Assembly (NCBI GenBank): GCA_003539625.1
Contig: DPOU01000008.1
Location: 1-64,000 of the forward strand
Length of the DNA: 64,000 bases
Direction: 5' to 3'
Source of the DNA: Acholeplasmatales bacterium
Lineage (GTDB): Bacteria > Bacillota_I > Bacilli_A > ML615J-28 > CAG-313
The position numbers and the translations under genes were made by a program. Below are positions 42,013 through 50,529 of the stretch, in pieces. The number at the start of each line of letters is the position of its first letter. Positions within the stretch are counted from its first letter, which is position 1. Under the pieces are notes generated by a model. It was given only the letters and a program-made list of their open reading frames with translations. It searched no databases and was not told the origin of the DNA.

Positions 42013-42801
42013 ATGAAAAAAATTTTAACATGGTTTTTATTAATATTTACAATGCTTCTTGTTGGATGTACAGAAGAAGATAAAATCACTTTACCTGACT
42101 TAACAGGAAAGTCTAGAGATGAAATAACTGAAACACTAGAAAAAAGTAATATAAGCTATACTTTTAAATTTGCGGAAAAAATAATTAATTCGGATGATGA
42201 ATTAGATAAATTTGTTTCATATGGACATGGATTACAAGTAGGCAGCAGTATAAGTAAAGATGAAAAAGTTGTAGTTTATACAACAGTATTACCACTTACT
42301 GAAAATCATACATCAGAGGTTAAAATAGATTTCGAATGGGAAAATAAAAGTTTCATTGAAGATGGGGTAGGTCAAGTTACTTTGAATTATTGTGTTGATG
42401 GTGATACCGCATCTTTTAGAGATATAAAGACTGGACAAATAATTAAATTACGTTTTTTAGGAATAAACACTAGAGAAAGTACTATTGAAGAAGAACCTTG
42501 GGGTAAGGCCGCATCAGATTATGTTAAGGCAAGATTAAAAAATGCCAAAACAATAATACTTGATGCTAATGGTGCTACCAAAGATATTTACGGTAGATAT
42601 CTTGGTTTAGTATGGGTAGATGGTATATTGCTTAATCTAGAAATAATTGATCAAGCATATAGTAATTCAACTCTTAGTATTTCAGATAGTCGTTATGGTG
42701 AAGTATTTATGAAAGCATCTATTGCGGCAAAAAAGACAGGACGAAGATTTTTCGGTGAAATCGATCCTGATTATGACTATGAAAATAAACGTTTCAAGTA
42801 G
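42013..42801 (+). CDS. Lipoprotein nuclease, SNase-like with PASTA-like domain
   Basis: 262 aa from the ATG at 42013 (GAGGTG 6 bp upstream; 42010 also possible). Lipobox LLVGC. Residues 25-95 resemble a PASTA unit (ITLPDLTGKSRDEITETLEK). Residues 115-250 are a staphylococcal-nuclease fold: CVDGDTASF (metal Asp), RFLGINTRES with catalytic Arg and Glu nearby, and YGRYLGLVWV with the second Arg. It would be a Ca2+-dependent surface nuclease degrading extracellular DNA or RNA. The next gene starts 6 bp after its stop. Confidence 0.88.
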   Translation: MKKILTWFLLIFTMLLVGCTEEDKITLPDLTGKSRDEITETLEKSNISYTFKFAEKIINSDDELDKFVSYGHGLQVGSSISKDEKVVVYTTVLPLTENHTSEVKIDFEWENKSFIEDGVGQVTLNYCVDGDTASFRDIKTGQIIKLRFLGINTRESTIEEEPWGKAASDYVKARLKNAKTIILDANGATKDIYGRYLGLVWVDGILLNLEIIDQAYSNSTLSISDSRYGEVFMKASIAAKKTGRRFFGEIDPDYDYENKRFK

Positions 42802-42807
42802 GTTAAG

Positions 42808-43449
42808 ATGAAATACACAACAATTATATTTGATTTAGATGGAACGTTGTTAGATACATTAGAAGACTTAACAGATAGTGTAAATTATGCACTCAAAAAA
42901 TATAATTACCCAACACATACAATAGATGAAGTAAGATATATGGTAGGTAGTGGAATTAAGGTATTAATTGAAAGAGCAATACCCAAAGGTGCAACTAATT
43001 TCGATGAGGTCTATCAAGCTTTTCTAGATAATTATAAAATAAATAGAACCAATAAAACCAAGCCATATCCAGAAGTTTTTGAAACACTAGAAACATTAAA
43101 AAAAATGAATGTGAAAATGGCAATTGTATCTAATAAATATCAAGATGGAGTAACAGGAATTTGTAAACCAATATTTGGTAAATATATCGATGTTATGATT
43201 GGTGAAAAACCAGGTATTGCTAAAAAACCTAGTAAAGATATGGTAATGTTAGCTATTAAAATGTTAGATGCTGATATAAATAAAACTATATATGTTGGTG
43301 ATAGTGACATTGATATTTTTACCGCAAACAATTCTGGCATTGATTGCATAGGTGCAAGTTGGGGATTTAGAGGAGAAGCATTTCTAAGAGAAATGAAAGC
43401 AACCTATATTGCCAAAAAATTTTCAGATATTATAGACATAGTAAAATAG
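42808..43449 (+). CDS. HAD-superfamily phosphatase, phosphoglycolate-phosphatase-like
   Basis: 213 aa. Motif I FDLDGTLLDTLEDL (nucleophile and acid Asp), helical cap from about 16 to 80 (VGSGIKVLIERAIPKG), motif II IVSNK, Lys in KKPSKDM, and motif IV VGDSDIDIFTA. The arrangement matches Gph/PpaX-type enzymes that dephosphorylate 2-phosphoglycolate or similar small phosphates. Substrate not proven. It is co-transcribed with the nuclease lipoprotein. Confidence 0.88.
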   Translation: MKYTTIIFDLDGTLLDTLEDLTDSVNYALKKYNYPTHTIDEVRYMVGSGIKVLIERAIPKGATNFDEVYQAFLDNYKINRTNKTKPYPEVFETLETLKKMNVKMAIVSNKYQDGVTGICKPIFGKYIDVMIGEKPGIAKKPSKDMVMLAIKMLDADINKTIYVGDSDIDIFTANNSGIDCIGASWGFRGEAFLREMKATYIAKKFSDIIDIVK

Positions 43450-43463
43450 CCAAATAGGCTATT
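43444..43463 (+). terminator. First hairpin after HAD gene
   Basis: AAATAGCC and GGCTATTT stem around AAATA, overlapping the stop codon; no long T-run of its own. Confidence 0.65.
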
Positions 43464-43502
43464 TCAGACTGTTGACAAACTTTTGTTTGTCAACAGTATT
43501 TT
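43464..43502 (+). repeat. Palindrome carrying the IS-remnant end sequence
   Basis: CTGTTGACAAAC, TTTT, GTTTGTCAACAG, then TATTTTT. TCAGACTGTTGACAAAC (43464-43480) is the exact reverse complement of the right end of the IS remnant at 15247-15263. It acts here as a terminator-like second hairpin. It may be two IS ends joined head to head, or a miniature element. Confidence 0.75.
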
Positions 43503-43593
43503 TATGTAGGTATACTTAATTGAAGCATTTATTTTGTAAGCTAAGTTTAAAAATATAAATGTCATTATATATATATTAAAAACACATAAATTA

Positions 43594-43621
43594 TTGCTTT
43601 TTTAAAAAAATATGCTATAAT
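43594..43621 (+). promoter_or_regulatory. Promoter of the amidase lipoprotein
   Basis: TTGCTT, 16-bp spacer, TATAAT, 26 bp before the start codon at 43648. Confidence 0.65.
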
Positions 43622-43647
43622 ATACTCATAGAAAAGAGGAACTAAAA

Positions 43648-45741
43648 ATGAATAAAAGAAGAATACTATTATTAATATTTGTTTTAGCAATGTCTCTTAT
43701 GACATTTACTAGCTGTAAGAAAAATTCAGGTTGTAAACATACTTTCCAAGAAGCTACATGTTTAGAACCAAAGAAATGTACAAAGTGTGGACTTACTGAA
43801 GGAAATGCACTAGGACATGAGTGGGTAGATGCAACATGCCAAGCACCAAAAACTTGTTCAAGATGTGGATTAACTGAAGGTGAAAAATTAGAACATAATT
43901 TTATCCCCGCAACATATGAAAGACCATCTATATGTTCAATGTGTAACAAAGAAACTGGATTATCATTAATAGATGGAGAAGTTTGGAATGTTTTAGATAA
44001 TGATATAACTGGTAAGATTGATTTACCAGAAGTTATTGGTGAAGCAACCATAACTTGGAAATCATCAGACCACAATGTCTTATTAGATAACGGAATGCCA
44101 GTTGCTGGAGAAGATGGTAGAGAAGTAACTCTTTATGCTACTGTAACTGTAAATGGAAAAACATTTGTTAATAGTTATGATATTGTCTTAGGTGAAGTAG
44201 TTGCTGATAAAGAAATGTATGATTATGCCTATAAATTTTATGGTGCACCATTATCTAATGCAACTTCAACAAACATTGATTTATTAACAATGGATTATAG
44301 TGGATATTCTGTAATGTATGAAAGTTTAAATGAAGAAATAGTTACATCTAAAGGTGTTGTTACACAATCTACTAAAGTACAAACTGCTATAATGAATGTA
44401 TATATTATCAAAGATGGTATAGTAGTTGTATATCCTACAACTATAACTGTTGTATCATTTAATGCAGCACAAAGATTTGAATTACTTGAACCAGCTATTG
44501 ATCAAAAAATTAAGGACTTTCAAGAAGGTGAAATTGCTACTCTTCCAGTATATAATAATGAATATGATGTTGAATTAGTATGGACTGCCAATGTCCCTGA
44601 ATTCATTATGTTAGGCGATGAGTTATTAACTCCTTTTGAAAAAACAGATGTAAGATTGAAATGTGTCTTAAAATATGGAACTGAAAGTACTACATTGTTT
44701 TATGAAATATACAATGTAGGTGGACAAATTACTAAAGAAGAATATTTACAAAAGATTTTAGATTACTATTGCAAAATTGAATTAAAAGGATCGATCAACC
44801 ACTTACACAAAGAATATAATGATGAACTATATTTAGATTATCAAGAACGTATTAATTCTTATGGAGTATTGAATTTATTTAAAACGGTTAAACCAGTAGT
44901 AAATCAATCATATTTAATCGATGTAACACGTAATGATTTTATTGCAAGATTCTTTGGATCAGGAACTTTAGGAACTGTTTATAAACCAAGTGTTTCACAA
45001 GCTATTTTGAATGAAAGATTTTATAAAGGATATCAAATGCCAAATACTCAAAATGTATTATGGATTGTAGTACATGAAAGTGCAATGACAGTTGATGGTC
45101 AAACAGCAGAGTACCTAGCAAAAATGCAATATAGATATGCATTTGAAACAGGAGGAAGAGAAGCCTCATGGAATTATCAAGTTGATGCATATGGAATATA
45201 TCAAAGCTTTGCGGACAACGTAATTTGTTGGCATGCTAGTGATGGTACAGTAACACCAGGTACTGGTAATAACAATGGTATTGGTATTGAAATGTGTGTA
45301 AACCAAGATGGTAACTATGAAGGAACTCTAGCAAATAATGCTAAATTAGTTGCATCACTTATGTTAAAGTATAATCTAAATTTAGATAATGTAAAACGTC
45401 ATCATGATATGGATCCAAAAGGAAAAGAATGCCCAAGTTATTTAATTAGAACAGGACGTTATGAAGAATTTGTAGAAATGATAAGAATGGAATATATATT
45501 ACAAAAGTATTTTAGTGATGCAGAAGTAAACTTTGAATTAAGTACTGATGAATACAATAATACAGAAGATGTATTAAAGAATTTATTTAGAGAAGGAATT
45601 AACGGATTATATTATAACTTACCAGTTGAAGTTGAAAAACACGTTAATTTTAAAGTTATTGCAAAAATATCTGATAAAGTGTATGAATCAAATTCAACAA
45701 TTAAATTATTGCCTGACAGAAAAGAGGAAGACAATGCTTAA
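43648..45741 (+). CDS. Cys-rich lipoprotein with N-acetylmuramoyl-L-alanine amidase domain
   Basis: 697 aa. Lipobox TFTSC. Residues 30-100 carry about three Cys/His modules (TCLEPKKCTKCGLTEGNALG-H, TCQAPKTCSRCGLTEGEKLE-H, ICSMCNKETG), matching the lipoprotein at 40.2 kb. Residues 105-290 contain Ig-like domains (ITWKSSDHNVLLDNGM). Residues about 445-615 are an Amidase_2/PGRP-like domain: WIVVHESAM (zinc His), CWHASDG, GIGIEMCVNQDG, and RHHDMDPKGKECP with the other zinc ligands. It is a surface enzyme removing stem peptides from peptidoglycan. psuG overlaps its last 8 nt. Confidence 0.88.
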   Translation: MNKRRILLLIFVLAMSLMTFTSCKKNSGCKHTFQEATCLEPKKCTKCGLTEGNALGHEWVDATCQAPKTCSRCGLTEGEKLEHNFIPATYERPSICSMCNKETGLSLIDGEVWNVLDNDITGKIDLPEVIGEATITWKSSDHNVLLDNGMPVAGEDGREVTLYATVTVNGKTFVNSYDIVLGEVVADKEMYDYAYKFYGAPLSNATSTNIDLLTMDYSGYSVMYESLNEEIVTSKGVVTQSTKVQTAIMNVYIIKDGIVVVYPTTITVVSFNAAQRFELLEPAIDQKIKDFQEGEIATLPVYNNEYDVELVWTANVPEFIMLGDELLTPFEKTDVRLKCVLKYGTESTTLFYEIYNVGGQITKEEYLQKILDYYCKIELKGSINHLHKEYNDELYLDYQERINSYGVLNLFKTVKPVVNQSYLIDVTRNDFIARFFGSGTLGTVYKPSVSQAILNERFYKGYQMPNTQNVLWIVVHESAMTVDGQTAEYLAKMQYRYAFETGGREASWNYQVDAYGIYQSFADNVICWHASDGTVTPGTGNNNGIGIEMCVNQDGNYEGTLANNAKLVASLMLKYNLNLDNVKRHHDMDPKGKECPSYLIRTGRYEEFVEMIRMEYILQKYFSDAEVNFELSTDEYNNTEDVLKNLFREGINGLYYNLPVEVEKHVNFKVIAKISDKVYESNSTIKLLPDRKEEDNA

Positions 45742-46654
45742 AAAAGAATTATCAAATTACATTTTAATTAGTGAAGAAGTACAAGAAGCACTTAAAAACA
45801 ATAAACCAATTGTTGCATTAGAATCAACAATTATATCACACGGAATGCCTTATCCTCAAAACAAGGAAACAGCATTAGAATGCGAAAAAATAATAAGAAG
45901 TAATGGTGCTGTCCCCGCAACAATTGCAATCATTAAAGGTAAACTTTGTGTAGGTTTAACTGAAGAACAAATAGAATACATTGCAAAAGAAGGACACAAA
46001 GTAGTTAAAACTTCAAGAAGAGATATCCCAGTAATTGTTGCTGAAGAATTGAATGGCGCAACAACTGTTAGCGCAACAATGTATATTGCTAGTTTAGTTG
46101 GTATTAAAATATTTGCTACAGGGGGTATTGGTGGTGTTCATCGTGGTGCCGAAGTTACCATGGATATATCTGCCGACCTTGATGAATTTGCTAAAACTAA
46201 TGTTGCAGTAATTTGCGCAGGTGCTAAAGCAATTCTTGATTTACCTAAAACATTAGAATATTTAGAAACTAAAGGTGTTCCAGTAATTGGATACCAAACA
46301 GAATATCTACCAGCTTTCTATACTAGAACTAGCCCTTACAAAGTAGATTATCGTATTGATACTCCTGAAGAAATTGCAAAAATTCTTAAAACTAAATGGG
46401 ATTTAGGTTTAAGTGGTGGAGTATTAATTACTAACCCTATTCCTGCTAAATATTCATTAGATGAAAAAGTAATGAATGATGCAATTGATGAAGCACTTAG
46501 AAGAATGAATGAATTAAATATCAAAGGTAAAGAAACAACACCATATTTACTTGCAACAATTAAAGATATTACTGGTGGTGAAAGTCTAGCATCAAATATT
46601 GAGTTGGTATTTAATAATTGTAAATTAGCCGCTCAAATAGCAAAGGATATGTAG
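45734..46654 (+). CDS. psuG: Pseudouridine-5'-phosphate glycosidase
   Basis: 306 aa from the ATG at 45734, inside the end of the amidase gene with GAGGAAG upstream; longer frames only overlap the amidase gene. The family pattern is strong: PIVALESTIISHGMPYPQNK, GAVPATIAIIKGKLCVGLTE, KTSRRDIPVIVA, GATTVSATMYIA, FATGGIGGVHRGAEVTMDIS (catalytic Lys and Asp region), VPVIGYQTEYLPAFYTRTS and GGVLITNPIPAKY. It cleaves pseudouridine 5'-phosphate to uracil and ribose 5-phosphate (Mn2+). Its partner kinase is 38 kb away, not adjacent as in most genomes. Confidence 0.95.
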   Translation: MLKKELSNYILISEEVQEALKNNKPIVALESTIISHGMPYPQNKETALECEKIIRSNGAVPATIAIIKGKLCVGLTEEQIEYIAKEGHKVVKTSRRDIPVIVAEELNGATTVSATMYIASLVGIKIFATGGIGGVHRGAEVTMDISADLDEFAKTNVAVICAGAKAILDLPKTLEYLETKGVPVIGYQTEYLPAFYTRTSPYKVDYRIDTPEEIAKILKTKWDLGLSGGVLITNPIPAKYSLDEKVMNDAIDEALRRMNELNIKGKETTPYLLATIKDITGGESLASNIELVFNNCKLAAQIAKDM

Positions 46655-46656
46655 TA

Positions 46657-47325
46657 ATGAAGTTTAAAACTTTCTTGATGATGTATCGCAATATTATTAT
46701 TTTAGTATGGTGGATTATCATTTTAGTTATCTTTAAAGTAACAACTAATTTTGTCTTTAAAAATGGTCTTTCAATTCTATTCATATTACTATTAGTCGTA
46801 TTGCCTATAACTCTCTACATTATAACTACAATTCATAAACAACAATTAATTAAAAAGAAAAAGCGTAAAAAAATTAGATATATTGCTAGATTAAATGAAG
46901 ATATTGAAAACAAGCAATTTCAAAAATCATTAATTGTACCTTTAGAAGAATTAGTTGGAAAAACTGAATTCACAAAAGAAGAAGAGAATATCATTGTTGA
47001 TAGTAAAAATATATCGATAATTTTCAATAAATATAAAGCTAAACTTGTTGTTAAAAATACCCTAGTAGAATATAACTTCTATTATTCAAGCAGACTAGAA
47101 GTAATGACATCATACGATAGTAGGTTTTATCAATATCATGAAACTAATTATTTATATTTTGCTCTTATAAACTTAGTTAAAAATTTGATTTCAGAACCAC
47201 TTATTTATGAGGTAAACAAAAAGAAGTATTCTCTTACAACTTTAAATAGTAATATTATTTTGTATCAAAACAAACATTTAAAGAAAAATAAGACTATCGT
47301 AAAAGAAGAAATTAATTTGAAATAG
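46657..47325 (+). CDS. Hypothetical two-helix membrane protein
   Basis: 222 aa, 2 bp after the psuG stop. Two N-terminal membrane helices (NIIILVWWIIILVIFKV and LSILFILLLVVLPITLYIIT) are followed by a basic KKKKRKK stretch and about 145 cytoplasmic residues of mixed alpha/beta character. No motif or family recognised. Transcribed with psuG and probably the amidase; no functional link to pseudouridine is evident. Confidence 0.6.
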   Translation: MKFKTFLMMYRNIIILVWWIIILVIFKVTTNFVFKNGLSILFILLLVVLPITLYIITTIHKQQLIKKKKRKKIRYIARLNEDIENKQFQKSLIVPLEELVGKTEFTKEEENIIVDSKNISIIFNKYKAKLVVKNTLVEYNFYYSSRLEVMTSYDSRFYQYHETNYLYFALINLVKNLISEPLIYEVNKKKYSLTTLNSNIILYQNKHLKKNKTIVKEEINLK

Positions 47326-47334
47326 TAACTAAAA

Positions 47335-47360
47335 ACATTAGATTCTATCTAATGTTTTTT
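47335..47360 (+). terminator. Terminator of the amidase-psuG operon
   Basis: ACATTAGA and TCTAATGT stem, 5-nt loop, T6. Confidence 0.88.
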
Positions 47361-47454
47361 ATACAATATCATGAAAATTAAATATATCAAAAAATAAAGT
47401 AATTGCATACTTAATAAATAAAATATTAAATTATTGTATAATAATATAAAATAA

Positions 47455-47486
47455 ACCAATAAAAACGAAAAGTAATTTGTTTATTA
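47455..47486 (+). promoter_or_regulatory. Bipartite motif, copy 1 (sigma gene)
   Basis: ACCAATAAAAA at 47455 and ATTTGTTTATTA at 47475. The same two blocks occur with the same 20-bp offset at 49055/49075. It ends 13 bp before the sigma-factor start. Candidate promoter recognised by the sigma factor itself. Confidence 0.6.
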
Positions 47487-47499
47487 ATAGAGGGAAAAA

Positions 47500-48033
47500 A
47501 TGAGCAGAATAGACACTAATGAAATGCATAAAATCATTGTTGAATTAAAGAATAACAATATGGATGTCTTTGATGAATTTTATGAATTAACTAAACGGCA
47601 AGTTTATGTATCAATATTAAGTATTGTTAAAAATAAAACTATCAGTGATGATATTATGCAAGAAACATATATGAGATTTTTAAATAACATTCATAAGTAT
47701 AAAGAAAAAACTAATGTAGTTGCGTTTATTGTAACAATTGCAAGAAATCTCGCAATTAATGAATATAACAAGCAAAAGAAAGAAGTATTCTATGATTTCA
47801 GCACATATGAAGATACATATATTGTTGAAAAAGAAAAAGATACTCCTCTTCTTGACATAGTTTACGATACTTTATCTGGTGATGAATTACAAGTATTTAT
47901 TATGCATGTTATTGATGAACTAAAACACCGAGAAATCGCCAAAATAATGAAAAAGCCATTAGGAACGATAACTTGGCTTTACAACAAAGCGATAAAAAAA
48001 GTAAAAGAAAGGATAGGTGATGATAATGAGTAA
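47500..48033 (+). CDS. RNA polymerase sigma factor, ECF-like
   Basis: 177 aa, AGAGGG site. Region 2 is FDEFYELTKRQVYVSILSIV then SDDIMQETYMRFLNNIHKY and AFIVTIARNLAINEY (DxxQE and RNL positions). Region 4 is ELKHREIAKIMKKPLGTITWLYNKAIKKVKE, an HTH. There are no regions 1 or 3, as in ECF sigma factors. The next gene, overlapping its end by 8 nt, encodes a membrane protein in the anti-sigma position. The inducing signal is unknown, probably at the envelope. Confidence 0.85.
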   Translation: MSRIDTNEMHKIIVELKNNNMDVFDEFYELTKRQVYVSILSIVKNKTISDDIMQETYMRFLNNIHKYKEKTNVVAFIVTIARNLAINEYNKQKKEVFYDFSTYEDTYIVEKEKDTPLLDIVYDTLSGDELQVFIMHVIDELKHREIAKIMKKPLGTITWLYNKAIKKVKERIGDDNE

Positions 48034-49048
48034 GTATGATCAATTTATTGAAGATTTAAATAAAGAAGTTGATAATATGAATATAAGTAATGTTTCAATA
48101 TATGTAAAAGCAAAACGTAAAGAAACAAAGAAAACTAAACCAGTATTTTTTAGATCAAAACTTGTCCCAATAAGTTGCTTTAGTATAGTTTTAGTAATAG
48201 TTCTTGTTCTTACAGTATTAAATATAGGAAATAATACTGAAGGGCCTATTAAAAACAAAGTTAAAGTTCCGACAATTGCAACTTCAATAGAAGAAGCCTA
48301 TGCTTTTGAAATGATGGCTGCAGGTAACTTGCTTTATTCATCATCTACACAAACTAACACCAGAATCAAAAAGCGTTCTTTATCAAGAAATAATGTTAAT
48401 CTAAATGATGTTGCAACAAAAATTAATGAACATTATTTAACCATTAAACAAATGCTTTCAAAAGAAAAGGTAAAATATGAAATCCTTCAAAATGATGATG
48501 GAACATACGAAAACAAAATGATTATTCAAGCGTTTTTCAATAGCGAATTAGATCTTCAATATACTATTTATTTTAATAAGACTAAAGTTTTAAAACACGA
48601 AGATAATGAAGAATTATTTAATATAGAGGGTATTATTACTATTGATAATAAAACATATCAAGTATTTGGTGAAATAGAATCTGAAGAAGACGAGATAGAA
48701 ACTAAAATTAAAGTTGTAACTGGTGAAAATGAATACTTTGTCATCGAACAAGAAAAAGAAGTAGACGAAGAAGAATTTGTTTATACTTCATACATAAACA
48801 ACAAAAAGCAAAATGAATATTCAATATCATATGAAGTAGAAGATAATGAAATAGAAATTAAGATTGAAATGTTGACAAATGGTAAAGTTGAAAAACTAGT
48901 TTCAAAAATAGAAAATAATGAAATTATCTTAAAGGTAAACTTTACAACTTATCAAGGTAAAGTTGAAGTAATAGATGATGTTTCTTCTATTAAATACTAC
49001 TTTATTGAAGAAAATACAACAATTGAAAAAAAATTAATAAAAAAATAA
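48026..49048 (+). CDS. Membrane protein, probable anti-sigma factor
   Basis: 340 aa from the ATG at 48026 (GGTGA 5 bp upstream), overlapping the sigma gene. A short cytoplasmic N-terminus of about 45 residues (KYDQFIEDLNKEVDNM) could bind the sigma factor. A single helix follows (CFSIVLVIVLVLTVLNIG), then about 270 residues outside the membrane. The outer part is rich in Glu/Lys and repeats a beta-strand pattern (YFVIEQEKEVDEEEF, YTSYINNKK). There is no zinc HxxxCxxC motif. The C-terminal region resembles the next gene's product. Confidence 0.65.
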   Translation: MSKYDQFIEDLNKEVDNMNISNVSIYVKAKRKETKKTKPVFFRSKLVPISCFSIVLVIVLVLTVLNIGNNTEGPIKNKVKVPTIATSIEEAYAFEMMAAGNLLYSSSTQTNTRIKKRSLSRNNVNLNDVATKINEHYLTIKQMLSKEKVKYEILQNDDGTYENKMIIQAFFNSELDLQYTIYFNKTKVLKHEDNEELFNIEGIITIDNKTYQVFGEIESEEDEIETKIKVVTGENEYFVIEQEKEVDEEEFVYTSYINNKKQNEYSISYEVEDNEIEIKIEMLTNGKVEKLVSKIENNEIILKVNFTTYQGKVEVIDDVSSIKYYFIEENTTIEKKLIKK

Positions 49049-49054
49049 AAATTT

Positions 49055-49086
49055 ACCAATAAAAATAATCTTTCATTTGTTTATTA
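49055..49086 (+). promoter_or_regulatory. Bipartite motif, copy 2 (lipoprotein gene)
   Basis: ACCAATAAAAA at 49055 and ATTTGTTTATTA at 49075 match copy 1 exactly with identical spacing; the bases between differ. It lies 20 bp before the lipoprotein start. Confidence 0.6.
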
Positions 49087-49106
49087 GTTGAATGGAGGAT
49101 AAAAAC

Positions 49107-50006
49107 ATGAAAAAAGTATTTTTAACATTAATTTTAACAATTGGAGCAGTATTAATTTTTACATCATGCACCAAAAAGCAGAAGATTAAAACTGACAGAT
49201 TTGATGATCAAACTATCAATATGTCATATCAAGCTCTATCATCAATTAAGATGCTAGAAACAAAAGAAGAATATACTACTGTTAAGCGCTTAAGTAACCG
49301 AGTAGCAAATCAAGAAGTAGTAGAGAAAGAAGTTATCGATAAATATTTAGGTTTAATGCAAGAGTTATTAAATGATAATGGAGGGTTTAAAACTGAAACA
49401 AAGGTTTCAGATAAACCAGAATATAGTAATTTAGTTGAAATCACAACAAGAAATTTTCAAAATCAAACAGTAGTATATTCATTGTATTACAATGAAATAT
49501 CATCAGAAATTAAAACAGAAATTGACGAAGATGATTTAACTGAAGAAATTGAAACAGAAAAAAGAATTAGTGGTATTGCAATAGTTGGTGAAAAAGAATT
49601 TATTCTTGAAGGTATTGTTAAGGAAGAAAAAGAAAATGATGAAGTAGAAAACGAATCAATCTTTAAAATTATTGAAGATGAAAATAATTATGTGATAGTT
49701 CAAGAAGAAATAGAAACTGAACAAAATGAATATACCCACGAATATAAATATACTATCGTAAGTAATGGTAAAAAAGTGAATGAAGTTGAGTTAGAACTAG
49801 AACAAGAAAATGGTGAATTATCAGTAGAATTAAAAGAAGTAAGTAACAATACTAAAACTTCATACAAGTTTAAAGTAAAAGAAGAAAAGGGATATAAGTA
49901 TATTAAGGTAGAAGTAAAAGAGGGTAATAACGTAACAAACATTAAAGTACGCTTAATTCTAAATACGGAAACCAATACATATACTTATGAATATAAATAT
50001 ATATAG
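49107..50006 (+). CDS. Lipoprotein paralogous to the anti-sigma outer domain
   Basis: 299 aa from the ATG at 49107 (GGAGGAT upstream; an ATG at 49092 precedes that site). Lipobox FTSC. The mature protein is acidic and rich in Glu, Val and Thr, with strand patterns (NYVIVQEEIETEQNEY, THEYKYTIVSNGKK, VELELEQENGEL) like those of the preceding membrane protein. Both also share a segment leading into a NDDG/DNGG-type turn. It may compete with or sense the same ligand as the anti-sigma outer domain. No enzymatic motif is seen. Confidence 0.65.
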   Translation: MKKVFLTLILTIGAVLIFTSCTKKQKIKTDRFDDQTINMSYQALSSIKMLETKEEYTTVKRLSNRVANQEVVEKEVIDKYLGLMQELLNDNGGFKTETKVSDKPEYSNLVEITTRNFQNQTVVYSLYYNEISSEIKTEIDEDDLTEEIETEKRISGIAIVGEKEFILEGIVKEEKENDEVENESIFKIIEDENNYVIVQEEIETEQNEYTHEYKYTIVSNGKKVNEVELELEQENGELSVELKEVSNNTKTSYKFKVKEEKGYKYIKVEVKEGNNVTNIKVRLILNTETNTYTYEYKYI

Positions 50007-50012
50007 TGTAAA

Positions 50013-50043
50013 AAAAACTCATTGAATTTATCAATGAGTTTTT
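50013..50043. terminator. Bidirectional terminator
   Basis: AACTCATTGA and TCAATGAGTT stem with A-run and T-run on each side, between convergent genes. Confidence 0.9.
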
Positions 50044-50529
50044 CTAAATTTCTTTTAAAATGTAAAAACTATATTCTGGCATATCAACCGAAACTTCTAA
50101 ATCAATTTCATCATTACAGTTAAAACAATAATAGGTTTTATTAGCTATATCACTAGGTAGTGTTAAATCAATTTCATTTTTACTAGGATTTAAGATAATA
50201 ATGAAATCTTTGTCTGAAGTTTTTAATCTGCCAATTAGATAATCATTAGTGATTTGGTAAGTTTCAAAACCAATAATTATATTATCTTCAATAATATCTT
50301 TAATGAAACTAATATATATGTTAGAATCATTACTTAAATCAAAGATTGAATAATTAAATAGGTAGATTGTCATTATTGCAATCATTCTTTGATCTATTTT
50401 TGAAGTTTGCGAAATATTTACAATATCGTTTAACAAGGAACTATTTACATTTTTTACTAAATTAGCAAAATCTAAATAATTTAACTTATCACTTACATAT
50501 TCATCAACGATGTTTACTAGTCTATTCAT
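50044..50529 (-). CDS. Hypothetical protein, glucosidase-C-terminus-like
   Basis: 161 aa, GAGGTG site. The N-terminal half is helical (NRLVNIVDEYVSDKLNYLDF...). The C-terminal half (DFIIILNPSKNEIDLTLP ... MPEYSFYILKE) has the look of the small beta-sandwich that ends GH13 glucosidases, where a late PYxxxIL strand is typical. There is no catalytic barrel. It could be a remnant or a stand-alone domain; the resemblance is weak. Confidence 0.5.
   Translation of the reverse strand: MNRLVNIVDEYVSDKLNYLDFANLVKNVNSSLLNDIVNISQTSKIDQRMIAIMTIYLFNYSIFDLSNDSNIYISFIKDIIEDNIIIGFETYQITNDYLIGRLKTSDKDFIIILNPSKNEIDLTLPSDIANKTYYCFNCNDEIDLEVSVDMPEYSFYILKEI

Noticed and set aside
50044..50529. Degraded GH13 glucosidase
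   Set aside because: Only a weak resemblance in the last 60 residues; the gene has a proper ribosome binding site and terminator, so it is kept as a hypothetical protein.
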